Positions 1 to 9,430 are shown, numbered from the stretch's first letter. The stretch is 64,000 nt of DNA from Roseococcus sp. SDR (GCF_019083995.1 NZ_JAHRCU010000014.1:1-64000); one strand, 5' to 3'. Numbers and translations: made by a program. The notes: generated by a model from the letters alone, not told the origin.

Positions 1-458
1 CGCGCCGGCCGGTGACGGTGGGGGGCGCCGGCCTGCTGCGCCAGCCCGCCGCCGCCGCCGGCGCTGCGACCGCCATGGCGCCGGCCGCGGCCCCGGTGGC
101 CCAGGAACAGGCCTATGTCGAGGAAATGCCGCAGCCGGTGGCGGTGCAGCCCGCCCCCGTGCCGCAGCCCGTGGCCTACCAGGCGCCGATGCAGCAGCCC
201 TCGCTCCCGGAAGTCGCCCCCGCGCCCCAGGGGCAGGTGGCCGGCCAGGGTGCCGGCTGGCGTGGCCTGTTCCGCAACGCGACCGGCCTGATGCGCCGCA
301 ACGTGGAGGAGGCGCCCGCCCCTGCCGCCGCGCCGCGGATGGAGCCCGTCGCCAGCCAGCAGCCGAAGCCGCCGCAGCCGATGCGCCCCGCCGCACAGGC
401 ACAGCCGGATGAGATGGGCCTGGACATCCCGACCTTCCTGCGCCGGCAGAGCAACTAG
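1..458 (+). CDS. ftsZ: Cell division protein FtsZ, C-terminal part (cut by window start)
   Basis: Only the last ~150 codons are present. The visible stretch is a long alanine/proline/glutamine-rich linker, typical of the disordered FtsZ tail in alphaproteobacteria. It ends in DIPTFLRRQSN, which matches the conserved FtsZ C-terminal peptide (family form roughly D/E-IPAFLRRQAN) that binds FtsA and other divisome partners. The GTPase and tubulin-like domains lie outside the window, so polymerisation residues cannot be checked. The reading frame is open from base 3; the GTG at 12 is an internal codon. FtsZ forms the cytokinetic ring at midcell. The identification rests on the terminal peptide and the linker composition. 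Confidence 0.88.
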   Translation, partial: RRPVTVGGAGLLRQPAAAAGAATAMAPAAAPVAQEQAYVEEMPQPVAVQPAPVPQPVAYQAPMQQPSLPEVAPAPQGQVAGQGAGWRGLFRNATGLMRRNVEEAPAPAAAPRMEPVASQQPKPPQPMRPAAQAQPDEMGLDIPTFLRRQSN

Positions 459-514
459 TTCACGCCCTCAGACGCGTCACGCCGGAGGCGTGCTGCACGC
501 ACGACGCGCGCGCT

Positions 515-549
515 CCGCGCGCTTGGCTTCGGATCGCTGAAGCGATCCG
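515..549. repeat. Intergenic hairpin element downstream of ftsZ
   Basis: This lies in the 162-base space between the convergent ftsZ and ttrA ends. A perfect 9-base stem (530-538 with 541-549) closes a 2-base loop. It is preceded by a GCGCGCTTGGCTTCG core at about 517-531. A closely similar core recurs in inverse orientation at 40044-40060, also next to a small hairpin, so this looks like a dispersed palindromic repeat. There is no T run, so a classical rho-independent terminator is not supported. Confidence 0.5.
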
Positions 550-620
550 GTTCGGCGCTTCGCCTCGCATGCTCCGTTGTCGCGCCATGACCGGGCGCGT
601 GCTCCGGTCCCGTCTGGCGC

Positions 621-3600
621 TCAGGCGAGGCGCGTGACGCGCGCCGGCAGGCCCTGCCGGACCGCCGAGCCGGCGATCGGGTCCAGCCAGACCGAGAAGC
701 CCTGCCGCGTCGGATCGGGAATGCCGAGGTCGTTCAGGTTGAGCCCCGCGCCCAGCCCCTTCTTCTCGGCCTGCAGCACGCCGCCGATCTCGTGCCGCCG
801 CGCGCCCAGCTCCCGGTGGCCGAAGCCATGCTCCACCGCCATCACGCCCCGCGCCACGCCGCGCCGGAGGATGGCCGTGCCCTCCGCCGCGCCGCCCGGT
901 GTCGCGATGCGGATGCGATCGCCGCTCGAAATGCCCAGCCGCGCCGCATCCTCGGGATGGATCGCCACCGGGTTGCTCGGGCGGATGCCGCGCAGGCGGT
1001 CGGCGCCGATGGAGTAGCTGTTGTGCAGCACGGATTTCTGGCTCACCAGCAGCAGGGGCCACTCGGCCTCGCCATGCACGGCGCGCATCGGCGTGCCATC
1101 GGCGAAGGCGGGCGGCAGCCAATGCGGCGTGCCACGGAACAGCGCGCCCGTTACCGCGCTGCGCGAGGTGCCCAGCGTCTCGTTGTAGAGATGCAGCATG
1201 CGGATGGGCCGGCCCGCGAATTTCTCGCCCTCATAGGCCTGGGCGAGCGGCTGGGTGCGGCCGCCGCGCGTCAGCACCTGGGCCACCTTGCGCCATTCCT
1301 CGGGCTTGAGCGTGGCCTCCAGCACCGGGCGCACACGGTCGAGGCCGGTCAGCGCCATGTCGTCATCGGTGGCGTCCGGCACCGGGCGCTGGCCGGCGAA
1401 GGCGATGTTGGCACCGCCGCGCAGATACCAATCCTCGGCGCGTTGCAGCGGGTGGAGGGCGCCGTCCTTGTCCTTGATGGCGCGCGCGCCGAAGCCCGGC
1501 CATTGGCAGGCCTCGGCCAGGCCCAGGAAGAAGCTCTCCATGCCGATGGGCTCGCCCGTCTCGGTCTTAGCGAGGCGCGGCTCGACCACCGGCCAGCGCG
1601 CCGTGCTGGCCCGCTGCGGCACGCCGGCCCAGGGCGCGGCCCAGCCCCAGCTCTCATAGAGCAGGCTGTCGGGCACGATGTAGTCCGCATAGGCGGTGGT
1701 TTCGTTGATGAAGGGATCGATCGCCACGATCAGCGGCAGGCGCCTGGGGTCGCGCAGCGCCGCATCCACCTGCGCGCGCAGGCCGGGAATCCCGTAGATC
1801 GGGTTGGTGTTCCACAGGAACAGCGCCTTCAGCGGATAGGGATAGCCATCCAGCGCGCTGCCCAGCCATTCGGTGGCGAGCTGCGGCGCGTTCCAGTACC
1901 AGGGCTTCTGCGCCGGATAGGGATTCTGCCCCGCCTCCCGCTTGCGGCGGAACTCGGCCGAGCGCTCATAGGGCAGGTTGTTGCGGCCGAGCGCGAGGCC
2001 GCGCGGCGTCTGCTTGCCCTCGAAATTCGCGAGGTCATAGCGCGGGCCCGCCCCGTCATCGGCGAAGCCGCCGCCGCCCTGGAAGGTGCCGCCCTTCCAG
2101 TGGAGATTGCCGATCAGCGCATTGAGCGTGACGAGCGAGAAGGCATTGACGAAGCCATTGCCCGCCATGGTGCCGCCATGGCTGCTGACGGCCGCCTTGC
2201 GCCCATGCGCGGTGAATTCCCGCGCGAGGCCGGCGATGGTCTCGGCCGGCACGCCGCAGAGCTCCGACCAACCGGCCAGCTCGCGCGAGAAGGCCTCCTG
2301 CCGCAGCAATTCGGCCGCCGAGCAGACGCGGATGGCGCGGTTCCCCAGCGTCACGCGCTGGTCCACCAGCAGGCGCGCCGGGCCTTCCATCGCCTCGGCC
2401 ACGGCGAATTGGCCATTGGCGGCGGAGATCACCAGGGCGCCGTCGCGCGGCCCGTGCCGGTCCCCCGTGTAGGGCAGGCCGAGATCGGAGGCGCGCAGCA
2501 GGAAGCCCTCGCGCGGGTGGCCCGGCTCGGTGATGACGAGGTGCGTGGCATTGGTGAAGGAGGGCTCGCCCGCCGCGCGCGCCGCCTTCTCGGACGGCAA
2601 GGCGAGATAGGCGGCGTTCCAGCGATCCTGCTCGATCATCCAGCGCGTCATGCCGAGCGCGAGTGCGGCGTCGGAGGCGGGGCGGATCGGGATCCAGCGG
2701 CCATGATCGCGCGCCGCCTGCGCGTCGGAATGACCGAGCACGGGGTCCACGACCACATAGTTCAGCCGCCCGCCGCCGCTGCGCCCGGCGGCGAGCTGCC
2801 AGCCCTGCCGCTTGAACGGGTTGCCCGCATTGGCGGGCGCCGTGCCGCAGAAGATCACGAACTCGATATTCGCCATATCGGGCTTGGCGTGCGGCATCTG
2901 GCGGAAATCGCCGAAGGCGGCACCGGAGCCCGAGCGGTAGGAACCGCCGCAATAGCCGCCATGGCCCACGAAGTTGATGGTGCCGAAGGCGCCCTGCATC
3001 ACGCGCCGCGCGAAGGCCTCGCGCCCGTCATTCACCGAGGAGAGCAGCGCCACCTGGTTCACCTTCGGCCCATATTCAGGATTGGCCGGGTCGATCGGCG
3101 CCATGTCGCGCAGCGCCTTCAGGCCCGTCACCGCGCCCTCGCCGAAGAGGTTCCCGCCTTCGGCGATCTCGCGGATGAGCTGGGCGAAGGGGATGGGTTC
3201 CCATTTCCCGGCGCCGCGCGGGCCCACGCGCTTCAGCGGCTGGGTGACGCGGAAGGGGCTGTCCATCTGCGTCAGCACGGCCGAGCCGCGCCCGCAGGCG
3301 GTGGCGCGCCCGGCGAGCCCCTTTTCCTCGAAGCGGGAGAGCGCGGCGAAGCTCTCGCGCACGCTGGCCTCCTGCGGCAGCACCGGATCGGCCGAGAGCG
3401 GCGAATAGGGGTTGCCCGCCACGCGCAGCACGCGGCCCGTCTCGCTCTCCACACGGACGCGCACGCCGCAGAGCGTGGTGCAGCCGAGGCAGAGCGTGTA
3501 GCTGACCTTCTGGCCCTCGGCGGGCGCGACCTCGCCCGTCGCGGGGTCCACGCGGAATTCCGGCGGCAGCGAGGCGCCGTGGATGTTGGGCGCGGCATTC

Positions 3601-3731
3601 GCCGGGCGCGGGCGCAGGCTCTCGGCCACGCCCTCCACCACCTTGCGCGCCGTCTCCTCATAGCCGAGCGCGAAGGCGCCGAGGCCGGCCGCGGCGGCGC
3701 CGGCCTTCAGGATGTCACGACGATCGGTCAT
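621..3731 (-). CDS. ttrA: Molybdopterin oxidoreductase catalytic subunit, tetrathionate reductase TtrA-like
   Basis: This is a 1036-residue protein of the DMSO-reductase superfamily, close to the ~1020 residues of known TtrA. A Tat-type leader (DRRDILKAGAAAAG) spans residues ~1-47, so the enzyme should be exported folded to the periplasm. A 4Fe-4S site is visible as C81-x2-C84-x3-C88 with a distant C146. Cys261 in HGGYCGGSYRSGSG is the likely molybdenum ligand. It is the last gene of a B-C-A cluster, the same order as Salmonella ttrBCA, starting 2 bases after the membrane subunit stops. TtrA reduces tetrathionate to thiosulfate. The substrate is inferred from gene order and size; another sulfur or arsenic oxyanion remains possible. 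Confidence 0.72.
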   Translation of the reverse strand: MTDRRDILKAGAAAAGLGAFALGYEETARKVVEGVAESLRPRPANAAPNIHGASLPPEFRVDPATGEVAPAEGQKVSYTLCLGCTTLCGVRVRVESETGRVLRVAGNPYSPLSADPVLPQEASVRESFAALSRFEEKGLAGRATACGRGSAVLTQMDSPFRVTQPLKRVGPRGAGKWEPIPFAQLIREIAEGGNLFGEGAVTGLKALRDMAPIDPANPEYGPKVNQVALLSSVNDGREAFARRVMQGAFGTINFVGHGGYCGGSYRSGSGAAFGDFRQMPHAKPDMANIEFVIFCGTAPANAGNPFKRQGWQLAAGRSGGGRLNYVVVDPVLGHSDAQAARDHGRWIPIRPASDAALALGMTRWMIEQDRWNAAYLALPSEKAARAAGEPSFTNATHLVITEPGHPREGFLLRASDLGLPYTGDRHGPRDGALVISAANGQFAVAEAMEGPARLLVDQRVTLGNRAIRVCSAAELLRQEAFSRELAGWSELCGVPAETIAGLAREFTAHGRKAAVSSHGGTMAGNGFVNAFSLVTLNALIGNLHWKGGTFQGGGGFADDGAGPRYDLANFEGKQTPRGLALGRNNLPYERSAEFRRKREAGQNPYPAQKPWYWNAPQLATEWLGSALDGYPYPLKALFLWNTNPIYGIPGLRAQVDAALRDPRRLPLIVAIDPFINETTAYADYIVPDSLLYESWGWAAPWAGVPQRASTARWPVVEPRLAKTETGEPIGMESFFLGLAEACQWPGFGARAIKDKDGALHPLQRAEDWYLRGGANIAFAGQRPVPDATDDDMALTGLDRVRPVLEATLKPEEWRKVAQVLTRGGRTQPLAQAYEGEKFAGRPIRMLHLYNETLGTSRSAVTGALFRGTPHWLPPAFADGTPMRAVHGEAEWPLLLVSQKSVLHNSYSIGADRLRGIRPSNPVAIHPEDAARLGISSGDRIRIATPGGAAEGTAILRRGVARGVMAVEHGFGHRELGARRHEIGGVLQAEKKGLGAGLNLNDLGIPDPTRQGFSVWLDPIAGSAVRQGLPARVTRLA

Positions 3732-3733
3732 GC

Positions 3734-4855
3734 TCAGGCCCTCCCGGGCAGGGCGTCGCCGGCGGGGCGCGCGGCGGGCGCGGCGCTGGCCTGGTTCCAG
3801 GGCAGCAGCGCGGTGATGGCGATGGCGAGGAAGAGGCAGAGCCCGCCCGTGCCGAGAATGCCGAGCAGCCCATCATGGCCCATCGGCAGATGCGTGGCGT
3901 AGAGGCCGGCGCCGGTCTTGGGCACGGCCTGGCCGCCGATGAAGACGGTCCAGCGGAACATCCAGCAGGCATGCAGCGCGAGCAGCCCGGCGAGCCAGCC
4001 GGCGCGCGGCACCATGGCGAGGCCGATGGTGGCCGCGGCGGCAAGGCCGGCCCAGATGGCGGTGAGGCGCCAGGCCTCATGCCCCACCACGCTCTGCAGC
4101 GCGGCCGCATGCGTCGCATTCCAGGGGATCAGCCCGGCGGCGAGCCAGGCGGCGCCGACCAGGCCGGTGGCCAGCACCAGCACCACCAGGAGGCGCGTCA
4201 TCAGGCTCGCCGCCGCGGGCTGGTGGCCGGTCAGCATGCGCTCCAGCACCAGCGCCAGGCCTGTCGCGCCGACCAGGCCGGTCAGCGCGAATTGCACCGG
4301 CAGGAAAGGCGTGTTCCAGAGCGGGCGGGCGCGCACCACCATCACCTCCATGCCGGTGTAGAGCAGCACGAGCAGCGCGAAGCCCAGGGTGACAAAGGCG
4401 GCGAGGCGCAGCAACGCGCCGGTCGGCAGCCTGAGCCGGGGGAACGCAACCAGGCGCCAGAGACCCCGGAGCAGCACGCCGCGCCCCGCCCCCTCCGCCA
4501 GCGCGGGCCGCAGCGCCGCCCAGGCATAGAGGAAGAGCCCGAGCAGGTAGCCCGGGATGAAGAAGGCGCCCCAGGCCATCCAGGAATTCAGGTTGGGATG
4601 GGCGTAGAAGCGCCAGAAACGGCCGGGCTGGTGCAGATCCGCCAGCAGGGCCACGGGGGCCGCGATGCCGCAGACCAGGGCGCCCACCAGCGCCACGCGG
4701 GCGATGCGCAGCCAGGTGGGGTTGGTGCCGAGCAGCCCCGGCAGGCTGAGCAGGAAGCAGCCGACCGAGAGCGCGATGAGGAAGAAGTATTGCACCGCCC
4801 AGGGAAGCCAGGCGGCCTCGCGCGTCACGTTGATGACCTCGATGACGGGGCTCAT
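3734..4855 (-). CDS. ttrC: NrfD/PsrC-type membrane quinol-oxidising subunit, TtrC-like
   Basis: This 373-residue protein consists almost entirely of hydrophobic helices (about nine to ten) in the NrfD/PsrC pattern. In the family it anchors the complex and passes electrons from membrane quinol to the iron-sulfur subunit. I chose the ATG at 4855, giving an MSPVIEV start, because it overlaps the ttrB stop in a 4-base ATGA arrangement. An in-frame start upstream at 4903 would run through the end of ttrB, including its tandem repeat, and is unlikely. No haem-binding or other cofactor motif stands out. Translational coupling with ttrB on one side and ttrA on the other supports a single three-subunit enzyme. 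Confidence 0.75.
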   Translation of the reverse strand: MSPVIEVINVTREAAWLPWAVQYFFLIALSVGCFLLSLPGLLGTNPTWLRIARVALVGALVCGIAAPVALLADLHQPGRFWRFYAHPNLNSWMAWGAFFIPGYLLGLFLYAWAALRPALAEGAGRGVLLRGLWRLVAFPRLRLPTGALLRLAAFVTLGFALLVLLYTGMEVMVVRARPLWNTPFLPVQFALTGLVGATGLALVLERMLTGHQPAAASLMTRLLVVLVLATGLVGAAWLAAGLIPWNATHAAALQSVVGHEAWRLTAIWAGLAAAATIGLAMVPRAGWLAGLLALHACWMFRWTVFIGGQAVPKTGAGLYATHLPMGHDGLLGILGTGGLCLFLAIAITALLPWNQASAAPAARPAGDALPGRA

Positions 4856-5592
4856 GAGCGGACCTCCGCGCCATGCTGGGGTTGCCCATGCTGGGGTTGC
4901 CACAGCGTGGGCTCGGCCTCGACGCGGCCGAGGAAAAGGTCATCGAGGCCGAGGTAGAAGACATGCGGCGCCGTGTGCATCTCGGGCTTCAGCACCTTGG
5001 CGGGCGTCTCGGCCAGGATGCGGCTCACGCTGCTCGCGGGGTCGTTCAGGTCGCCGAAGATGCGCGCGCCGCCGACGCAGGTCTCGACGCAGGCGGGCAG
5101 CAGCCCGGCATCCACGCGATGGGCGCAGAAGGTGCATTTGTCGGCCTTCTGCGTGGTGTGGTTGATGAAGCGCGCATCATAGGGGCAGGCCTGGACGCAA
5201 TAGGCGCAGCCCACGCAGGCATCGGCGTTGACGACGACGATGCCATCCGGCCGTTGATAGGTGGCGCCGACGGGGCAGACCGGGATGCAGGGCGCATCGG
5301 CGCAGTGGTTGCAGAGGCGCGGCAGCATGGCCATGCCGACGCCGCCGCCCGCCTCGCGCACCTCATAGGTGGAGACGATGGTGCGGAAGCTGTCCTCCGG
5401 CACCGCGTTTTCCATGATGCAGGAGACGGTGCAGGCCTGGCAGCCGATGCATTTCGCCGCGTCCACCACCATGGCCCAGCGCGGGCCGGGCGGCGGCGTG
5501 GGGGGTGGTGCGGCCGTGGCCTCGGTGATGCCGACAAGGCCGGCCACCGCGTTGGAGAGTCCGGCGAAGATCGAGCGGCGGGAGGAGTCCAT
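4852..5592 (-). CDS. ttrB: Four-cluster ferredoxin-like electron transfer subunit, TtrB-like
   Basis: The protein has 246 residues with a twin-arginine-like leader (SSRRSIFAG) at the N terminus. Four cysteine groups can be read: CIGCQACTVSC, CNHCADAPCIPVC, CVGCAYCVQAC and CTFC followed by CVETC. This is the standard 4 x [4Fe-4S] layout of DmsB/TtrB/PsrB subunits that wire the membrane subunit to the molybdenum subunit. The HVFYLGLD motif near the C terminus is in my recollection typical of TtrB/ArrB-type subunits. The first gene of the leftward operon, it begins 85 bases downstream of nth. The C-terminal tail carries a short duplicated PQHGQ segment produced by a tandem DNA repeat. No two-component ttrRS genes lie nearby. 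Confidence 0.75.
   Translation of the reverse strand: MDSSRRSIFAGLSNAVAGLVGITEATAAPPPTPPPGPRWAMVVDAAKCIGCQACTVSCIMENAVPEDSFRTIVSTYEVREAGGGVGMAMLPRLCNHCADAPCIPVCPVGATYQRPDGIVVVNADACVGCAYCVQACPYDARFINHTTQKADKCTFCAHRVDAGLLPACVETCVGGARIFGDLNDPASSVSRILAETPAKVLKPEMHTAPHVFYLGLDDLFLGRVEAEPTLWQPQHGQPQHGAEVRS
4871..4900. repeat. Exact 15-base tandem duplication inside ttrB
   Basis: Two identical 15-base units lie head to tail (4871-4885 and 4886-4900). They duplicate five codons near the TtrB C terminus without breaking the frame, outside every cysteine cluster. It looks like a replication-slippage duplication. Confidence 0.9.
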
Positions 5593-5677
5593 GGGCGGCG
5601 GCCTGGTCGTGGTGCGGCTGGCTTAGGCCCGCCCGCGCGCCGCCGCCTTGATGTGCCGCAAGCCTGGCCATTTCGCC

Positions 5678-6397
5678 TCAGCCGGGCGCGGACACCTTGT
5701 CCTTGTAGTTGCAATGCTGGGCGGCCACGCAGCGCCAGCATTCGGGCGCGCGCGCCTTGCAGATGTAGCGGCCGTGCAGGATCAGCCAGTGATGCGCGTC
5801 CCGCAGCAATTCGGGCGGGATGCGCTTCACCAGGCCATCCTCCACCGCGCGCGTGGTCTTGCCGGGTGCCAGGCCGGTGCGGTTGCCGAGGCGGAAGATA
5901 TGCGTGTCCACCGCCATGGTCGCTTCGCCGAACATCACATTCAGCACGACATTGGCGGTCTTGCGGCCGACGCCGGGCAGCGCCTCCAGCGCGGCACGCT
6001 CGCGCGGGACCTCGCCGCCATGGCGCTCGACCAGCATGGCCGAGAGGGCGGCCACGTTCTTCGCCTTGGCCTGCCACAGGCCGATGCGGCGGATGAGCTG
6101 GCCGATGCCCTCGGCCCCCAGCGCCGCCATGGCAGCCGGCGTGGGCGCGGCGGCGAAGAGGCCGGGGGTGACCTTGTTCACCATCGCATCCGTGGTCTGC
6201 GCGGACATGACCACGGCCACCAGCAGCGAGAAGGCGTCGGTATAGAGCAGCTCGGTCTCGGGGGCCGGATTGTCCTGCGCGATGGCGCGGATGAAGAGGC
6301 CGGCCTGCTCGCGCGACATGAGGCGGGCACGGCGGGGGGCGGTGGCCGTGCCATGCGGGGCGGCGGGCTTTCTGGGGGTTCTCACGCGCGGATTCAT
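5678..6397 (-). CDS. nth: Endonuclease III, base-excision DNA glycosylase/AP lyase
   Basis: The protein has helix-hairpin-helix and iron-sulfur features of Nth. The HhH segment EALPGVGRKTANVV contains the catalytic lysine region. The catalytic aspartate lies in AVDTHIFRLGNR, and the C-terminal cluster has the C-x6-C-x2-C-x5-C pattern (CKARAPECWRCVAAQHC). Nth removes oxidised pyrimidines from DNA. The start is uncertain: ATG at 6397 gives 239 residues with a basic N-terminal extension such as many alphaproteobacterial homologues have, while ATG at 6319 gives 213 residues, nearer the E. coli length. It is divergent from the DUF2244 gene with only 16 bases between starts if the upstream ATG is used. 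Confidence 0.9.
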   Translation of the reverse strand: MNPRVRTPRKPAAPHGTATAPRRARLMSREQAGLFIRAIAQDNPAPETELLYTDAFSLLVAVVMSAQTTDAMVNKVTPGLFAAAPTPAAMAALGAEGIGQLIRRIGLWQAKAKNVAALSAMLVERHGGEVPRERAALEALPGVGRKTANVVLNVMFGEATMAVDTHIFRLGNRTGLAPGKTTRAVEDGLVKRIPPELLRDAHHWLILHGRYICKARAPECWRCVAAQHCNYKDKVSAPG

Positions 6398-6413
6398 CCT
6401 ATCTGATGCAGGC

Positions 6414-6893
6414 ATGCCAGAAACCCCGGTGATTTTCGAGGCCCGCTCCGCGCCGCTGAACAGCATGGGCGAGCAGGGATTCCGCATCGTGGCGGGCATC
6501 CTGCTGGCCGGCTTCACCTTCACCGGCACAGTCTTCACCATACTCGGCGCCTGGCCCGTGCTGGTCTTCGCCGGCGCGGAGACCTTCATCGTGATCGGCA
6601 TGCTGGCGCTGTATCGCCGCCATGCGCGGCGCAGCGCCGAGATCATCACCCTTTCCTCCGGCGAGCTCATGATCCGCCGGCGCGAGGGGCGGCGCAGCGA
6701 GGAGGCGCGCTTCGACCCGTTCTGGGCCAGGCTCTCCTGGGAGGAATCGCGGCTCTTCATCGGCCATCGCGGCACGGCCATGGAGATCGGCCGCTTCCTG
6801 ACCCTGGAGGAGCGCGAGGACCTGGCCCGCAGCCTCGGCGAGAGCCTGCGCCGCTACCGCGAGCCGGTCTTCGACAATCCTCAGCTGCGCTAG
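6414..6893 (+). CDS. DUF2244 family integral membrane protein
   Basis: This 159-residue protein begins MPETPVIFEARSAPLNSMG. Two adjacent hydrophobic helices (residues ~25-65) are followed by an arginine-rich cytoplasmic region and a conserved-looking WARLSWEE and LTLEERE segment. Length and layout fit DUF2244, a widespread alphaproteobacterial family of unknown function. The start is the first ATG compatible with divergence from nth; a longer frame upstream would run antisense through nth. No catalytic motif is visible. The family often lies near nth in alphaproteobacteria as I recall, but no functional link is established. Confidence 0.75.
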   Translation: MPETPVIFEARSAPLNSMGEQGFRIVAGILLAGFTFTGTVFTILGAWPVLVFAGAETFIVIGMLALYRRHARRSAEIITLSSGELMIRRREGRRSEEARFDPFWARLSWEESRLFIGHRGTAMEIGRFLTLEEREDLARSLGESLRRYREPVFDNPQLR

Positions 6894-6946
6894 CTTGGCC
6901 GCAGCTGCGCTAGTCGCCTGCCGCTCGGCGCGGTAAACCGCGAGGC

Positions 6947-8479
6947 ATGACGACTGTGCCCCCCCCTTTGGCCCGCCCCGTGATGCTGGTGATCCTCGAT
7001 GGCTGGGGGCACCGCGAAGACCCCGCCGACAATGCCGTGGCCCAGGCCCGCACGCCGCGCTTCGACGCGCTCTGGGCGAGCTGCCCGCACGCCTTCCTGC
7101 GCACCTCCGGCCTCGATGTCGGCCTGCCCGACGGGCAGATGGGCAATAGCGAGGTGGGGCATCTGAATATCGGCGCCGGGCGTGTGGTGATGCAGGACCT
7201 GCCGCGCATCGACGCCACCATCACCGATGGCTCCATGGCCGCGATGCCCGCGCTGCGCGACTTCGTGGCAAAGATGAAGGCCTCCGGCGGCACGGCGCAT
7301 CTGGTGGGGCTCGTTTCGCCCGGCGGCGTGCACAGCCACCAGCGCCACGCGGCGGCCCTCGCGAAAATCCTGATGGCCGAGGGCATCCCCGTGGTGATCC
7401 ACGCGCTGACCGATGGCCGCGACACGCCGCCGCGCTCGGCGGGTGAGGCGCTGGCCAGCCTGCCGCCCGAGGCCCCGATCGGCACCGTCATCGGCCGCTA
7501 CTGGGCGATGGACCGCGACAATCGCTGGGAGCGCGTGCGCAAGGCCTGGGCCGCCATGGTCCTGGCCCAGGGCGAGGCGACCGCGCCCGATGCGCAAGCC
7601 GCCGTGGCCCAGGCCCATGCGCAGGACGTGACCGACGAGTTCATCCCCGCGACCGTCCTGCCCGGCTATGCGGGGATGAAGGATGGCGACGGGCTTCTCA
7701 GCTTCAACTTCCGCTCCGACCGCGCGCGCGAGATCCTGACGGCGCTGCTCGATCCGGCCTTCGCCGGGTTCGCGCGCGAGCGCAGCCCGCGCTTCGCGGC
7801 CGCCCTCGGCATGGTGGAGTACGCCGCCGAGCTGAACCCCTTCATCGCGACTTTGTTCGCGCCGCAATCCATGTCGGACATCCTGGCCGAGGTGGTGAGT
7901 GCCGCCGGCCGCACCCAGCTGCACATGGCCGAGACGGAGAAGTATCCGCATGTCACCTATTTCCTGAATGGCGGCGAGGAGAAGGCCTATCCGGGCGAGA
8001 CGCGGATCATGGTCCCCTCCCCCAAGGTCGCGACCTATGATTTGCAGCCCGAGATGAGCGCACCGGAACTGACGGAGCGCGCGGTGGCGGCGATCCGCGA
8101 AGGGAAGCAGGACCTGATCGTGCTGAACTTCGCCAATGCCGACATGGTGGGCCACACCGGCAGCCTGGAAGCGGCCACCAAGGCCGTGGAGGCGGTGGAT
8201 GCCGGCCTCGGCGCCATCGCCGATGCGGTGCGGGACGCGGGCGGCGCGCTGCTGGTGACGGCCGATCACGGCAATGCGGAACTGATGCGCGACCCCGCGA
8301 CGGGCGGGCCGCACACCGCGCACACCACCAACCCGGTGCCGGTCTTCCTCATGGGCGGGCCGGCGGGCGCGCGCCTGCGCGATGGGCGGCTCGCCGACCT
8401 CGCCCCCACCTTGCTGGCGCTGATGGGCCTGCCGCAACCCGCGGCGATGACCGGCCAGAACCTGATCGAAGGAACCTGA
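6947..8479 (+). CDS. gpmI: 2,3-bisphosphoglycerate-independent phosphoglycerate mutase
   Basis: The 510-residue length matches the family (~510). It interconverts 3- and 2-phosphoglycerate in glycolysis and gluconeogenesis using two manganese ions. The alkaline-phosphatase-like metal sites are visible: DGWG at the N terminus, the phosphoserine loop [25 protein letters not shown] for substrate binding, and the C-terminal metal ligands [12 protein letters not shown] and [18 protein letters not shown] lies in the phosphotransferase domain. It is followed 2 bases later by gshB, so the two are likely cotranscribed. Confidence 0.96.
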   Translation: MTTVPPPLARPVMLVILDGWGHREDPADNAVAQARTPRFDALWASCPHAFLRTSGLDVGLPDGQMGNSEVGHLNIGAGRVVMQDLPRIDATITDGSMAAMPALRDFVAKMKASGGTAHLVGLVSPGGVHSHQRHAAALAKILMAEGIPVVIHALTDGRDTPPRSAGEALASLPPEAPIGTVIGRYWAMDRDNRWERVRKAWAAMVLAQGEATAPDAQAAVAQAHAQDVTDEFIPATVLPGYAGMKDGDGLLSFNFRSDRAREILTALLDPAFAGFARERSPRFAAALGMVEYAAELNPFIATLFAPQSMSDILAEVVSAAGRTQLHMAETEKYPHVTYFLNGGEEKAYPGETRIMVPSPKVATYDLQPEMSAPELTERAVAAIREGKQDLIVLNFANADMVGHTGSLEAATKAVEAVDAGLGAIADAVRDAGGALLVTADHGNAELMRDPATGGPHTAHTTNPVPVFLMGGPAGARLRDGRLADLAPTLLALMGLPQPAAMTGQNLIEGT

Positions 8480-8481
8480 AC

Positions 8482-9429
8482 ATGGCGCTGCGCGTCGCGG
8501 TCCAGATGGACCCCATGGAGAGCATCGGCATTGACGGCGACAGCAGCTTCGCCCTGATGCTGGAAGCCCAGGCGCGCGGCCATGCGCTCTGGCATTACCA
8601 TGTGAAGCATCTCTCGATGCAGGCCGGGCGCGTCATCGCGCATGGGCATCCCGTGACGGTGCGGCGCGAGAAGGGCAATCACTTCACCTTCGGCGCGCCG
8701 GTGGAGCTCGACCTCGCGCGCGATGTGGATGTGGTGCTGATGCGCCAGGACCCGCCCTTCGACATGGCCTACATCACCGCCACCCATCTGCTGGAGCATA
8801 TCCACCCGAAGACGCTGGTGGTGAATGACCCGGCCAGCGTGCGCAACGCGCCGGAAAAGCTCTTCGTGCTGAACTTCCCGGAGCTGATGCCGGAGACGCT
8901 CGTCTCCTCCGACACGCGGGAGATCAACAAGTTCCGCATGAAGCATGGCGACATCATCGTGAAGCCGCTCTTCGGCAATGGCGGCGCGGGCGTCTTCCAC
9001 CTGCAGCCCAATGACCCGAATCTGAACTCGCTGATCGAGATGTTCACCGAACGCTCGCGCGAGCCCTTGATGGTGCAGCAATACCTGCCGGCGGTGCGCC
9101 AGGGCGACAAGCGCATCATCCTGGTGGATGGCGAGGCGATGGGCGGCATCAACCGCGTGCCGGCGGCGGGCGAGGCGCGCAGCAACATGCATGTGGGCGG
9201 CCGCCCCGAGCCGACGAAGCTCACCGATCGCGAGAAGGAAATCTGCGCCATCATCGGGCCGGAGCTGAAGAAGCGCGGGCTGATCTTCGTGGGCATCGAC
9301 GTGATCGGCGGCTACCTCACCGAGATCAACGTCACCTCGCCCACCGGGCTGCAGGAGCTGGCGCGCTTCGATGGCATCCATCTCGAACGCGCGATCTGGG
9401 ATGTGATCGAGGAAAAGCGGCGCGGCTGA
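8482..9429 (+). CDS. gshB: Glutathione synthetase (ATP-grasp)
   Basis: The 315 residues match bacterial GshB. It ligates glycine to gamma-glutamylcysteine using ATP, the last step of glutathione synthesis in the cytoplasm. Family signatures are clear: [33 protein letters not shown], the ATP-binding [12 protein letters not shown] loop, and [12 protein letters not shown] at the C-terminal active site. It sits between gpmI (2-base gap) and the CBS/DUF294 gene (1-base gap), which suggests one transcript. No gshA is present in this window. Confidence 0.96.
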   Translation: MALRVAVQMDPMESIGIDGDSSFALMLEAQARGHALWHYHVKHLSMQAGRVIAHGHPVTVRREKGNHFTFGAPVELDLARDVDVVLMRQDPPFDMAYITATHLLEHIHPKTLVVNDPASVRNAPEKLFVLNFPELMPETLVSSDTREINKFRMKHGDIIVKPLFGNGGAGVFHLQPNDPNLNSLIEMFTERSREPLMVQQYLPAVRQGDKRIILVDGEAMGGINRVPAAGEARSNMHVGGRPEPTKLTDREKEICAIIGPELKKRGLIFVGIDVIGGYLTEINVTSPTGLQELARFDGIHLERAIWDVIEEKRRG

Positions 9430-9430
9430 G

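Noticed and set aside
792-3902. 1036-codon plus-strand frame opposite ttrA
   Set aside because: It mirrors the ttrA reading frame in high-GC DNA, has arginine/alanine-rich low-complexity sequence and no motif, while ttrA has a leader, cluster cysteines and operon context.
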